Part shown: positions 1 to 11,185 of the stretch, piece by piece
Position numbering within the stretch: position 1 is the first letter of the stretch
Layout of the letters: every line of letters begins with the position of its first letter
NCBI GenBank assembly: GCA_029259975.1
Contig: JAJDEE010000232.1
Location: forward strand, 1 to 13,354
Direction of reading: 5' to 3'
Origin: Planctomycetota bacterium
GTDB lineage: Bacteria > Planctomycetota > Planctomycetia > Pirellulales > Lacipirellulaceae
DNA length: 13,354 bases
Notes under the pieces: generated by a model
The model's input: only the letters and a program-made list of their open reading frames with translations
What the model was told of the DNA's origin: nothing
Database searches by the model: none
Made by a program: the position numbers and the translations under genes

Positions 1-633
1 AAGAAGCAGATCGAACAACAGAAGCAACAGGGCAACTTGTCGAAGGCGGGCGAGCTGCAACAGAAACTCGACCAAATGCAACAGCAGCAAAACCAGATGA
101 ACAAGCTCGATCAGCTCGCAAAAAAAATGGGCGAGTGCCAACAGTGCATGCAGCAAGGCGACGCCCAAGGCGCAAAAGCCGCGCTCGACCAGATGATGAA
201 GCAGATGGAACAGTTGCAGCAAGAAATGGACGAAGGCGAGCTACTCGATATGGCGATGGACCAGCTGCAGATGGCCAAAGACGCGATCGGTTGCAATGAG
301 TGCCAAGGGCAAGGGTGTCAGGCCTGCCAGGGCAATAAATTTGGCGAAAAGCCAGGCAACGGCAGGGGAGCCGGCCGAGGCTTTGGCCCACGTCCTGACG
401 AGAAGAACGACGTCGGCTTCCGCAACTCGCGCGTGCGGCAGAAGCCGGGCAAAGGAGCCGCCGTGGTCATCGGCGAGGCAGACGGGCCGAATTTCCGTGG
501 TCGAGTCGTCGAATCGATCAAGGAACAAATGGCCACCGACGCCAGCACGCCAGCCGACCCAATCGTCCTCGAAAGGCTACCCAAGTCGCGTCGCGAGCAT
601 AATCAGGAGTATTTTAACTCGTTTCAGGAGTAG
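1..633 (+). CDS. Coiled-coil CxxC (zinc-ribbon-like) protein, 5'-truncated
   Basis: The frame is open from base 1, so the start lies outside the window; 210 residues remain before TAG at 631-633. The TTG at 37 is in frame but is probably internal, because the same glutamine-rich helix continues upstream of it. Residues 1-95 are rich in Gln, Met and Lys and look like a long coiled coil. A CxxC lies at residues 46-49 and a CxxC-x4-CxxC cluster (CNEC...CQAC) at about 98-109, resembling half of a DnaJ-type zinc site. A Gly/Arg/Pro-rich linker follows, then a basic C-terminal region ending LPKSRREHNQEYFNSF. I recall similar tails on planctomycete coiled-coil proteins. No enzyme motif is visible. 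A structural or scaffolding role is possible, but the function is unknown. The next gene lies about 130 bp downstream on the same strand. Confidence 0.8.
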   Translation, partial: KKQIEQQKQQGNLSKAGELQQKLDQMQQQQNQMNKLDQLAKKMGECQQCMQQGDAQGAKAALDQMMKQMEQLQQEMDEGELLDMAMDQLQMAKDAIGCNECQGQGCQACQGNKFGEKPGNGRGAGRGFGPRPDEKNDVGFRNSRVRQKPGKGAAVVIGEADGPNFRGRVVESIKEQMATDASTPADPIVLERLPKSRREHNQEYFNSFQE

Positions 634-761
634 TGGTCAGCCGCTTGCCACATAATGTGGCTATTCTACTAAATTCGGGCCATTTGGCGTAGGACAGAGA
701 AGATAGGGGCAATATACTGGCGATATTGCCAGCCTTTGCTCTCCTTCCGAGTCTATCCATC
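634..761 (+). other. Intergenic region with two small hairpins
   Basis: This is the gap between two plus-strand genes. A 6-bp stem with a 3-nt loop (647-661, GCCACA/TGTGGC) follows the first stop codon but has no T-run, so it is at best a weak terminator. A second hairpin (708-730) has an 8-bp perfect stem, GGCAATAT/ATATTGCC, with a 7-nt loop. Its right arm covers the TTG at 726, which is one reason to prefer a later start for the next gene. No convincing -35/-10 pair is seen. Confidence 0.35.
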
Positions 762-3002
762 GTGCGTCACATAAACAAAATTGCTGCCGTGGTGTTTGCT
801 ACGGTTCTTAGTGGATTCTATTTTTCGGACATCGCAGTCGGCGCAATTGCTGACGACGCTACCCGGCTCACTGCTGCCCTAGATGATCTCGACCTGTGGG
901 TTGGCGGGGAAGCAAACGGCGACAAATGGCGCAGCTATTTGAAGTCGGCAGACCTTCGCGAGCAACTGGCCCTAGGCGAACAGGCCGATCCAGCAATCGT
1001 AACGCGCGCGCTTCAGCAATATCAGTCGGAGGCAAACGGACTCGACAAACATCGCTTTGCTGCGGTGCGTCGCGAACTGAAAACGTGGCTCAGCGCGTTG
1101 CAAAATCAATATGCTGACGATCTCGCCAAACTTGCTTGGGCAGGCCGTGGAGATCATCAGCCGCTTACCGACCAAAGTTTCAAGGCGGTCCGCGCCGAAT
1201 TGCGAAACGCTGTGCAGCGGTTAGATAGCCGTCTCGGCTTAGGCAGCTCATTCTCTCATGGTTGGCACGATTATCTAAAGTGGTCGCTACTCGAGCCACA
1301 CCTGAGCAACGACATCAAAATCACGGGCCAATCGCTGCGAGACCTCGCTGCAGTTTCTCGTCGTTTGCGATCCAATACGCCAGGGCTGGAGCACCCAGTA
1401 TTCGTCCGCACGGCTAACGCAATAGAACGCTATCGGGAGCTAGCGCTTTGGTATGCCTTGGGCCAGCGGCGTGACACGAGACCACGCTATGCGAGTTTTC
1501 TGCAGGAACTCGAAAAGCAAATCACTCGCAATTTAGAAACCCCGACTGTCGAATCAACACGTCAGATCGGCAAAGTTTTAGGCTTGATCCACTTATTGGG
1601 CGACTCGCCACAGCTGGTCGAGCGAGTTCGTGCGAAGTTTGACCGCCCCAATATCTGGACAAATGTTTCTTTGGCCGCCTTGCAACGGCTGGCCCAACGT
1701 CCGGTGAGCGAAACCACGTCGGTCCGAGACGTTATTCTTGGGGCAAGTGTCCGCGGCGTGGCTCACTCGACGGGCGTGCTTGGCATAACGACGCTACCGT
1801 CGAACAACCACATCGCTATGGAACTACAACTCACTGGCAACATCCAATCGAACACGTCCAGCTTTAAAAAGCCTGTCCGTATCAGCAGCCTTGGCTCGAC
1901 GGATTTCGTAGCGACCAAGCAGCTGCAAATCAGTGACGAGCGATTTCTCGCCTTGCCAGCCCTAGCTTCGGCCCGTACGAAAACTCGCATCTGTTCAGTG
2001 AAAAAAACGGGCGGCAAGTTCGGCCATCGACTGATCGAAAAGATCGCCCGCAAAAAAGTTGCCGAGAGCAAGCCACAAGCCGAGCGTATTGCCGCCCGCC
2101 ATGCCGAACAGAAGGTTGCCGCCAAGTTCGACCGCCAAGTGGTCGAGGTAATGTACACTGCCCGACAGAACTACGACAACAAGCTCCACCCGCCGCTGGA
2201 GCGAATCGGCATGTTTCCCGAATACCTGCACATGGCTTCTACCTCGTCTGGCATCCAAATCGAAACGACGCTAGCGACCTACAAGCAAGTTTCGACGAAC
2301 CGGCACCCACCGGGCACCCGCGTCGACAACGATCTCACACTCCAAGTCCACGAATCGGCACTGAATAATTTCCTGCCGCATTTGCTAGCAGGCGCGCAAA
2401 TCCAGCAAGACAACGAATCGGAACCTCCCCGAATCGAAGGCGATGTTCCTGCTTGGCTCAAAAAAGCTGCCGCAAACCCAAAGGTGAAAGAGCAGTTTGT
2501 TGATGATGGGCAGAATCAAAAAGGAAAATCTGACTTCAAGCCTTGGGCATTTCTTCTCAACAACGAGCATCCAGTGAGCGTTAGCCTTGACGACCAGAAA
2601 GTGACACTACGAATTCGAATTGCCGAGCTGAAAACAATCGAGGATGGCGAAGAGTCGGTACGCAAAAACTGGGATTTTTTGGTGAGCTACCTCATTGTTC
2701 AGGAGGGCGATCAGGTTGTCCTGCGTCGCGAGGGTGGTATCGAAGCCTTGCCAACCGGCTTCGACCCACAATGGTTTGGCGATCCACGCTGGGACGACAA
2801 ACTCACAGCCAAGCAGGTTGGCGTACGCAAGAACCTAGAAGAGAACATCAACAAGCGTGCCGCCGAAGGGGGCGGTTTTCCGCAGGAAATTCCATTACCG
2901 CCGATCAAACTACCTAGTGCAAATGGCGAGAAGCAAACCTTACACTTACAGCAACTCGACTGCGACGAAGGTTGGCTGACCTTGGGCTATCGATTGCCGT
3001 AA
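762..3002 (+). CDS. Exported hypothetical protein, about 746 aa
   Basis: I do not recognise a named domain. From GTG at 762 the N-terminus is a clear Sec signal peptide: MRHINK, a hydrophobic core at residues 7-21, and likely cleavage near AVGA (about residue 28). The in-frame TTG at 726 would add 12 residues before the signal and lies inside a hairpin; neither start has a good Shine-Dalgarno. Residues 30-320 look mostly helical. About 320-400 is beta-rich, with alternating polar and hydrophobic strands. About 415-470 is a strongly basic Lys/Arg/Ala helix. The C-terminal third is mixed and ends WLTLGYRLP. Only two cysteines are obvious (in RICSV and LDCDEG). A secreted or cell-envelope role follows from the signal only. 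It is followed by a convergent gap and the end of gltD. Confidence 0.85.
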   Translation: MRHINKIAAVVFATVLSGFYFSDIAVGAIADDATRLTAALDDLDLWVGGEANGDKWRSYLKSADLREQLALGEQADPAIVTRALQQYQSEANGLDKHRFAAVRRELKTWLSALQNQYADDLAKLAWAGRGDHQPLTDQSFKAVRAELRNAVQRLDSRLGLGSSFSHGWHDYLKWSLLEPHLSNDIKITGQSLRDLAAVSRRLRSNTPGLEHPVFVRTANAIERYRELALWYALGQRRDTRPRYASFLQELEKQITRNLETPTVESTRQIGKVLGLIHLLGDSPQLVERVRAKFDRPNIWTNVSLAALQRLAQRPVSETTSVRDVILGASVRGVAHSTGVLGITTLPSNNHIAMELQLTGNIQSNTSSFKKPVRISSLGSTDFVATKQLQISDERFLALPALASARTKTRICSVKKTGGKFGHRLIEKIARKKVAESKPQAERIAARHAEQKVAAKFDRQVVEVMYTARQNYDNKLHPPLERIGMFPEYLHMASTSSGIQIETTLATYKQVSTNRHPPGTRVDNDLTLQVHESALNNFLPHLLAGAQIQQDNESEPPRIEGDVPAWLKKAAANPKVKEQFVDDGQNQKGKSDFKPWAFLLNNEHPVSVSLDDQKVTLRIRIAELKTIEDGEESVRKNWDFLVSYLIVQEGDQVVLRREGGIEALPTGFDPQWFGDPRWDDKLTAKQVGVRKNLEENINKRAAEGGGFPQEIPLPPIKLPSANGEKQTLHLQQLDCDEGWLTLGYRLP

Positions 3003-3054
3003 GGCGAGCGGCAGTTGAGAATTTACCTGATGGCGAAAGAATTGCTTAACAATT

Positions 3055-3117
3055 AACCACAACGACACGACGGACACAACGTAAAATCTACGTTGTGTCC
3101 GTCGTGTCGTTGTGGTT
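3055..3117. repeat. Perfect 29-bp inverted repeat (hairpin element)
   Basis: Arms 3055-3083 and 3089-3117 are perfect reverse complements (29/29) around a 5-nt loop, AAATC. It sits in the 171-bp convergent gap between the exported protein gene and gltD, so it could act as a transcription barrier in both directions. Neither side has the T-run of a standard intrinsic terminator. The arm itself has a short period: CACAACGA, CACGACGGA and CACAACG occur in succession. The perfect match suggests recent arrival or selection on structure. It is probably a dispersed palindromic repeat, but copy number cannot be judged from one window. Confidence 0.9.
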
Positions 3118-3173
3118 CACTTCGTTTGTGGCAAAAATGAATGTCGGTTGGGGCAGGTAAATACCTACAAGCC

Positions 3174-4766
3174 CTATACCACCTGCTGGGGTAGATTAAG
3201 CCCTGGAGCCGACAGCAGCGTTGTCTCCATGAGGTACTCGTCAATTGCGCGGGCGGCGCCGCGGCCCTCGTTGATGGCCCAGACGACTAGGCTCTGGCCT
3301 CGGCGGCAATCGCCGGCGGCAAAAACGCCTTCGACGTTTGTGACGAATTGACCGTGTTCGGCGGCAAAAGTTTTCCAGTTGCCACGCGGATTTTGCGTGT
3401 CGAGGCCGAGTAGCTCGCCGACTTGTAGCTCGGGGCCGACGAAGCCGGTGGCCAAAAAGACGAGGTCAGCAGGCCAGATTTTTTCGCTGCCTTCGACTTC
3501 GCTGAACGGTGCCCCGCCCTCGACGGGCTTCGACCAATCGACGGTAACGGTTTTCACGCCGCTAAGATGTCCGCTGCCATCGTTGATGAATTCTTTGGTC
3601 AGCACATTGTACTGGCGCGGATCCTCGCCCAAGCAGGCAGCAGTTTCGGCGTGCGAATAGTCGACGCGATAGACGCGCGGCCATTGCGGCCAGGGATTGT
3701 TCTCAGCACGCTCGGCGGGTGGTTTATCTAGCAGTTCAAAATTGACGATGCTCGTCGCTCTGTGACGCAGCGACGTGCCAATACAGTCGGCCCCAGTGTC
3801 GCCGCCGCCGATCACGACGACGTTCTTGCCTTTGGCCGAAATGTACTCGCCATCGGCTTGCTCGGCTTTGTAAATGTCGCCGTCGAGCAGGCTTTTGGTG
3901 TTGCGAGCCAAAAAATCCATCGCAAGATGAATCCCCTCCAGCTCACGACCTGGGCAGCGACCTGTAGGGTCGAAGGACTTGGTCGCCCCCGTCGCGATCA
4001 GCAGGGCATCGTTGTCGCCGAGCAGCTCTTTGGGGTCGATAAACTGCATCTTGCAGCCGCGCTCCTGCATGATTTGTGTCATGTGACCTGGCTCAAAATC
4101 TTCTTCCAGACCGACGTGGGCACAGGTGACAAACTCGATGCCTTCTTTTCGAAGCAGGTTGACACGCCGCTGGACGACACCTTTGTCGAGCTTCATGTTG
4201 GGAATGCCATACATCAACAGCCCACCAATGCGGTCGGCCCGTTCGTAGACCGTGACCGAGTGCCCGACCTTGTTGAGCTGCGCCGCTGCGGCTAGTCCGG
4301 CGGGGCCACTACCTACGATAGCGACTTTTTTACCAGTGCGGTTAGGCGGCTCTTGCGCGGTGACCCAGCCTTCGGCAAAGCCGCGGTCGATGATCGCGTT
4401 CTCGATATTTTTGATCGTTACCGGCGGGTTGGTAATACCAAGGACGCACGACCCTTCGCACGGCGCGGGGCATGCACGACCAGTGAACTCGGGAAAGTTA
4501 TTGGTCTTATGCAATCGGTTGAGTGCGTCTTGCCAGCGCCCCTGATAGACGAGGTCATTCCACTCGGGAATCAGATTGTCGACCGGGCAGCCCGTATTCG
4601 ATTGACAGAACGGCACTCCACAGTCCATACAGCGCGCGCCCTGCGTGTGCAGATGCTCTTCCAGCGGATCGGTATAGATCTCCAAGAAGTCGCTGGCCCG
4701 CTCAACGGGATCGCGATAGGGGACAGTTTGTCGTTGGTATTCTTTGAAGCCGGTGGGTTTGCCCAT
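3174..4766 (-). CDS. gltD: Glutamate synthase (NADPH) small subunit
   Basis: The beta subunit of glutamate synthase oxidises NADPH at FAD and passes electrons through iron-sulfur clusters to GltB, supporting glutamine + 2-oxoglutarate -> 2 glutamate in the cytoplasm. The 530-aa product starts [12 protein letters not shown]. Its N-terminal cluster domain has Cys46, 49, 54 and 60 ([10 protein letters not shown]...GCPVDN) and Cys99, 103 and 107 (CPAPCEGSC). The FAD-binding Rossmann motif GSGPAG is at 152-157 and the second nucleotide motif GGGDTG at 320-325. The C-terminal ATGFVGPE and [18 protein letters not shown] motifs are typical. An upstream in-frame GTG at 4820 would add 18 residues, but that stretch is encoded by repeat DNA, so the ATG at 4766 is preferred. 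The protein is slightly longer than many GltD. It lies downstream of gltB, separated by a repeat element. Confidence 0.97.
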   Translation of the reverse strand: MGKPTGFKEYQRQTVPYRDPVERASDFLEIYTDPLEEHLHTQGARCMDCGVPFCQSNTGCPVDNLIPEWNDLVYQGRWQDALNRLHKTNNFPEFTGRACPAPCEGSCVLGITNPPVTIKNIENAIIDRGFAEGWVTAQEPPNRTGKKVAIVGSGPAGLAAAAQLNKVGHSVTVYERADRIGGLLMYGIPNMKLDKGVVQRRVNLLRKEGIEFVTCAHVGLEEDFEPGHMTQIMQERGCKMQFIDPKELLGDNDALLIATGATKSFDPTGRCPGRELEGIHLAMDFLARNTKSLLDGDIYKAEQADGEYISAKGKNVVVIGGGDTGADCIGTSLRHRATSIVNFELLDKPPAERAENNPWPQWPRVYRVDYSHAETAACLGEDPRQYNVLTKEFINDGSGHLSGVKTVTVDWSKPVEGGAPFSEVEGSEKIWPADLVFLATGFVGPELQVGELLGLDTQNPRGNWKTFAAEHGQFVTNVEGVFAAGDCRRGQSLVVWAINEGRGAARAIDEYLMETTLLSAPGLNLPQQVV

Positions 4767-4808
4767 GATAGATTCAAGTTGAGTTTGGATTTGGATGTAG
4801 CAAGTAGT

Positions 4809-4845
4809 AAAAAGTCTCACGCAAAGGCGCTAAGACGCAAAGAAA
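4809..4845 (+). repeat. Left inverted-repeat arm with three 8-nt units
   Basis: This 37-bp arm is the reverse complement of 5074-5110 except at one base. Positions 4820-4843 consist of three tandem octamers of the form CGCWAAGR (CGCAAAGG, CGCTAAGA, CGCAAAGA). The outer edge is A-rich (AAAAAG). Confidence 0.9.
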
Positions 4846-4860
4846 CCAACGAGAAAGTCC

Positions 4861-5058
4861 CTATTCTTCCAAGCCGTTTACAACGCGTGATATTCCATTG
4901 CGGATAAGTTCTTCGTTAAAGTTAATTAGTAGGCCACGGCACTTTATCTCATGAGCTAACAAGATCTCATAGACTGACTCCAACAACCCAGGTCCAAGTT
5001 TGGTATGAATCTTGAATGCCGCGTCGACAATCTCCTTAGATATCGGGTTCTCATGCAT
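4861..5058 (-). CDS. GxxExxY-family protein, internally deleted (nuclease core missing)
   Basis: This 65-aa frame (ATG 5056-5058, stop TAG 4861-4863) begins MHENPISKEIVDAAFKIH and contains GPGLLESVYE, the GxxExxY signature of a family placed in the PD-(D/E)xK nuclease group (PDDEXK_3-like, usually about 120-130 aa). It ends LLINFNEELIRNGISRVVNGLEE, the usual family C-terminus. The middle section, where known members carry a D...ExK-type region (typically ADL...VIVELK), is absent: LAHEIKCRGL runs straight into LLINFN. The family's N-terminal block often ends RGL and its C-terminal block begins GLLINF, so a recombination between similar sequences could explain an in-frame loss of roughly 60 residues. 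Catalysis should be lost. It lies inside the inverted-repeat element, and upstream GAAAG is only a weak ribosome site. The frame is intact, so expression is possible. Confidence 0.8.
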   Translation of the reverse strand: MHENPISKEIVDAAFKIHTKLGPGLLESVYEILLAHEIKCRGLLINFNEELIRNGISRVVNGLEE

Positions 5059-5073
5059 TTATACCATCTTTCA

Positions 5074-5110
5074 TTTCTTTGCGTCTTAGCGCCTTTGCGT
5101 GAGTCTTTTT
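5074..5110 (-). repeat. Right inverted-repeat arm with three 8-nt units
   Basis: This arm mirrors 4809-4845 (36/37). It ends one base before the gltB stop triplet at 5112-5114 and contains the same three CGCWAAGR units read on the minus strand. It lies about 15 bp upstream of the GxxExxY start codon, so it may also supply the gene's 5' leader. Confidence 0.9.
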
Positions 5111-5111
5111 G

Positions 5112-9803
<4,692 letters not shown>

Positions 9804-9949
9804 AGCGATTGATTCCAAAAAACTTTGCTGCGCGTCCCAAAACCGCTTGAAAGTGCCAGCTTTCTTGGCCGCTGGACGCCTCCACGAGGGTTCTGGGATA
9901 GGCTCTTAGTGTTTCTTATCTGTTTGCATTTTTTCGATAATTGTGCGGG
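9804..9949 (-). promoter_or_regulatory. gltB upstream region with candidate structured RNA leader
   Basis: This 146-bp gap between lysR and gltB should contain the gltB promoter or leader, unless gltB is read through from lysR. On the minus strand a branched fold can be drawn. P1 pairs 9889-9897 with 9836-9844 (CCCAGAACC with GGTTTTGGG, 9 bp with one G-U). P2 is 9873-9884 (TGGA-GGCG-TCCA). P3 is 9849-9864 (GAAAG-CTGGCA-CTTTC). A competing perfect 6-bp pairing, 9874-9879 with 9832-9837 (GCGTCC/GGACGC), would disrupt P1 and P2. I recognise no known riboswitch class. The region could instead be a dispersed repeat. Confidence 0.35.
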
Positions 9950-10897
9950 TCAAACCACGCGAGTGTACGTTTCGCGGAGACTCATGATCGGCGATTCTAT
10001 CGGTGCGGCGCGGAACTCCGACTCTGACTGCAACATTTGAATGAACTGGTTGCCAATCGGGCTGACTGCACGGTCACGTCGATGAATAATGCCCAGCGGA
10101 CGTTCGATGGACGCTTCGGCTAGTGGGATTTTGGCGAGTAAGCCCGAAGAGGTCTCCCATGCCACCGTTGGCTCGGGCAATAGGCTGATGCCTTCGTTGA
10201 TTTCGATGGCACGTTTGATAGTTTCGATATTGTCAAATTCTATTGCGATGTTGACATCGACCTTGTTGACCATCAACAGTCGGTCGATCTCCGCGCGAAT
10301 TCGTAGCCCTGATTCAAAACCGACAAACGATTCGTGAGCCAACTCGGCAAGCGGCACCGATGACCGCTTCGTCAATCGATGCTTTGGGTGGCAAACCACT
10401 ACCAAGGACTCGCTGCGCCAGGGAAGTGCGTGTAATTGGCGAGATTCCTCTGGATAGCTGACCAGCCCTAAGTCGGCTTCGCCATTCTCGACGGCTTCGG
10501 CCACTCGGTCGGGGTGGAGATACTCCAGCCGTACTTGAGCGTCGGGATACGCTGCAGAGAACTTGCGCATGAACGCGCTCATATGTGCAAGTCCGACCGA
10601 GTAGATCGAAGCAACATTGAGCCGCCCGGCTGTTTCGTCGTGCAGCGTGCGAACTTCGTCGACGAGCTTGGCGTACTGCCGGACAAGCTGGCGGCAGCCA
10701 TCGTAGTAGCGTTCGCCTTCGGTCGTTAAGACGAACGGGCGTTTCGAGCGATCGAGCAATTGCACACCAAGCTGCTCTTCGAGCTGATGGACCGCTTGGC
10801 TGGCACTCGATTGCGAAATGCTGTTGTCATCGGCGGCGCGCGAAAAGCTACGCCGACGAACGACATCGCAAAATATGCGTAGAGATTTTAGTTGCAT
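9950..10897 (-). CDS. LysR-type transcriptional regulator
   Basis: This 315-aa DNA-binding regulator has the usual family length. ATG 10897 gives the canonical LysR opening MQLKSLRIFCDVV; a longer frame beginning at a TTG near 11062 has no family-like sequence. The winged helix-turn-helix covers about residues 3-62 (SFSRAADDNSISQSSASQAVHQLEEQLGVQLLDRS, positions 17-51). The two-lobed effector-binding domain runs from about 87 to 295, with GRLNVASIYSVG at its start and EADLGLVSYPEE in the first lobe. The gene lies 146 bp upstream of gltB on the same strand. In Bacillus, the LysR protein GltC controls gltAB, but from a divergent arrangement, so control of gltBD is a hypothesis here. The effector cannot be read from the sequence. 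Upstream DNA carries a 14-bp palindrome and a 12-bp tandem repeat. Confidence 0.95.
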   Translation of the reverse strand: MQLKSLRIFCDVVRRRSFSRAADDNSISQSSASQAVHQLEEQLGVQLLDRSKRPFVLTTEGERYYDGCRQLVRQYAKLVDEVRTLHDETAGRLNVASIYSVGLAHMSAFMRKFSAAYPDAQVRLEYLHPDRVAEAVENGEADLGLVSYPEESRQLHALPWRSESLVVVCHPKHRLTKRSSVPLAELAHESFVGFESGLRIRAEIDRLLMVNKVDVNIAIEFDNIETIKRAIEINEGISLLPEPTVAWETSSGLLAKIPLAEASIERPLGIIHRRDRAVSPIGNQFIQMLQSESEFRAAPIESPIMSLRETYTRVV

Positions 10898-10917
10898 CGT
10901 ATAGTGCTTTGTTAAAT

Positions 10918-10941
10918 CGCGGTTTCCCACGCGGTTTTCCA
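10918..10941. repeat. Tandem 12-bp repeat upstream of lysR
   Basis: CGCGGTTTCCCA (10918-10929) is followed directly by CGCGGTTTTCCA (10930-10941), matching at 11 of 12 bases. The pair ends 20 bp upstream of the lysR ATG. Such spacing would suit an operator or a leader element, but no binding protein is known. Confidence 0.5.
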
Positions 10942-11044
10942 CATCTGGCTTGCCTAGTCGCGCGCAGATATCGCGCAACCGTCTCAAGCAATTGACGCTG
11001 GGCAAAGGCTGAAAAGCCATCGCACATATTGCCGCATCTAGAAT

Positions 11045-11058
11045 TATCGTTAACGATA
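11045..11058. promoter_or_regulatory. 14-bp perfect palindrome upstream of lysR
   Basis: TATCGTTAACGATA is a perfect palindrome centred about 155 bp upstream of the lysR ATG, in the 288-bp gap between lysR and the isomerase gene. LysR proteins bind dyads, often T-N11-A; here the outer T and A are separated by 12 bases, so the fit is imperfect. It is a candidate operator only. Confidence 0.35.
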
Positions 11059-11132
11059 CCAAGCGTCAACAGAATCGATAATCAGAATACTAGAGTAACG
11101 TAGTCGCTAGCGCTGGTCAAGGAGCCAAAGCG

Positions 11133-11178
11133 GAGTAGAAATACTCGTTTACTGTGCCTTCAGCGATATTTGAAGGCA
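11133..11178 (-). terminator. Two hairpins just after the isomerase gene
   Basis: Seven bases beyond the isomerase stop codon lies an 8-bp perfect stem with an 8-nt loop (11155-11178, TGCCTTCA/TGAAGGCA). A second 5-bp stem with a 4-nt loop follows at 11133-11146 (GAGTA/TACTC). Position and tandem arrangement suggest a transcript 3' end between the isomerase gene and lysR. There is no clear T-run, so this would not be a textbook intrinsic terminator. Confidence 0.35.
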
Positions 11179-11185
11179 ATTTAGC

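Larger units (their letters stand above)
4809..5110. mobile_element. 302-bp inverted-repeat element carrying a GxxExxY gene remnant
   Basis: The element is bounded by 37-bp inverted repeats, 4809-4845 and 5074-5110, matching at 36 of 37 positions; the mismatch is at 4815 against its partner. Inside is one short reading frame on the minus strand, 65 codons, of the GxxExxY family. The right end is one base from the gltB stop codon and the left end is 42 bp upstream of the gltD ATG, so the element occupies nearly the whole gltB-gltD gap. I could not find a convincing target-site duplication. No transposase is encoded, so if mobile it is non-autonomous or uses an unknown mechanism. Calling it mobile is inference from its architecture. 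Confidence 0.65.

Noticed and set aside
3762..4295. A 177-codon open frame on the plus strand
   Set aside because: Antisense to the well-conserved gltD coding sequence; no motif or ribosome site.
4767..4820. N-terminal extension of gltD from GTG 4820
   Set aside because: The extra 18 codons come partly from the inverted-repeat arm and do not resemble GltD; MGKPTGF at 4766 matches the family start.
4809..5110. Target-site duplication at the element ends
   Set aside because: The flanks (ending AAGTAGT on the left, starting GTTAAACT on the right) share no convincing direct repeat.
9847..9866. Possible sigma-54 promoter (TGGCAC) upstream of gltB
   Set aside because: The TGGCAC half is present on the minus strand, but no TTGC-type -12 element follows at the right spacing.
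10898..11062. N-terminal extension of the LysR frame from a TTG
   Set aside because: LysR proteins begin a few residues before the helix-turn-helix, which fits ATG 10897; the extension runs through repeats and shows no family sequence.
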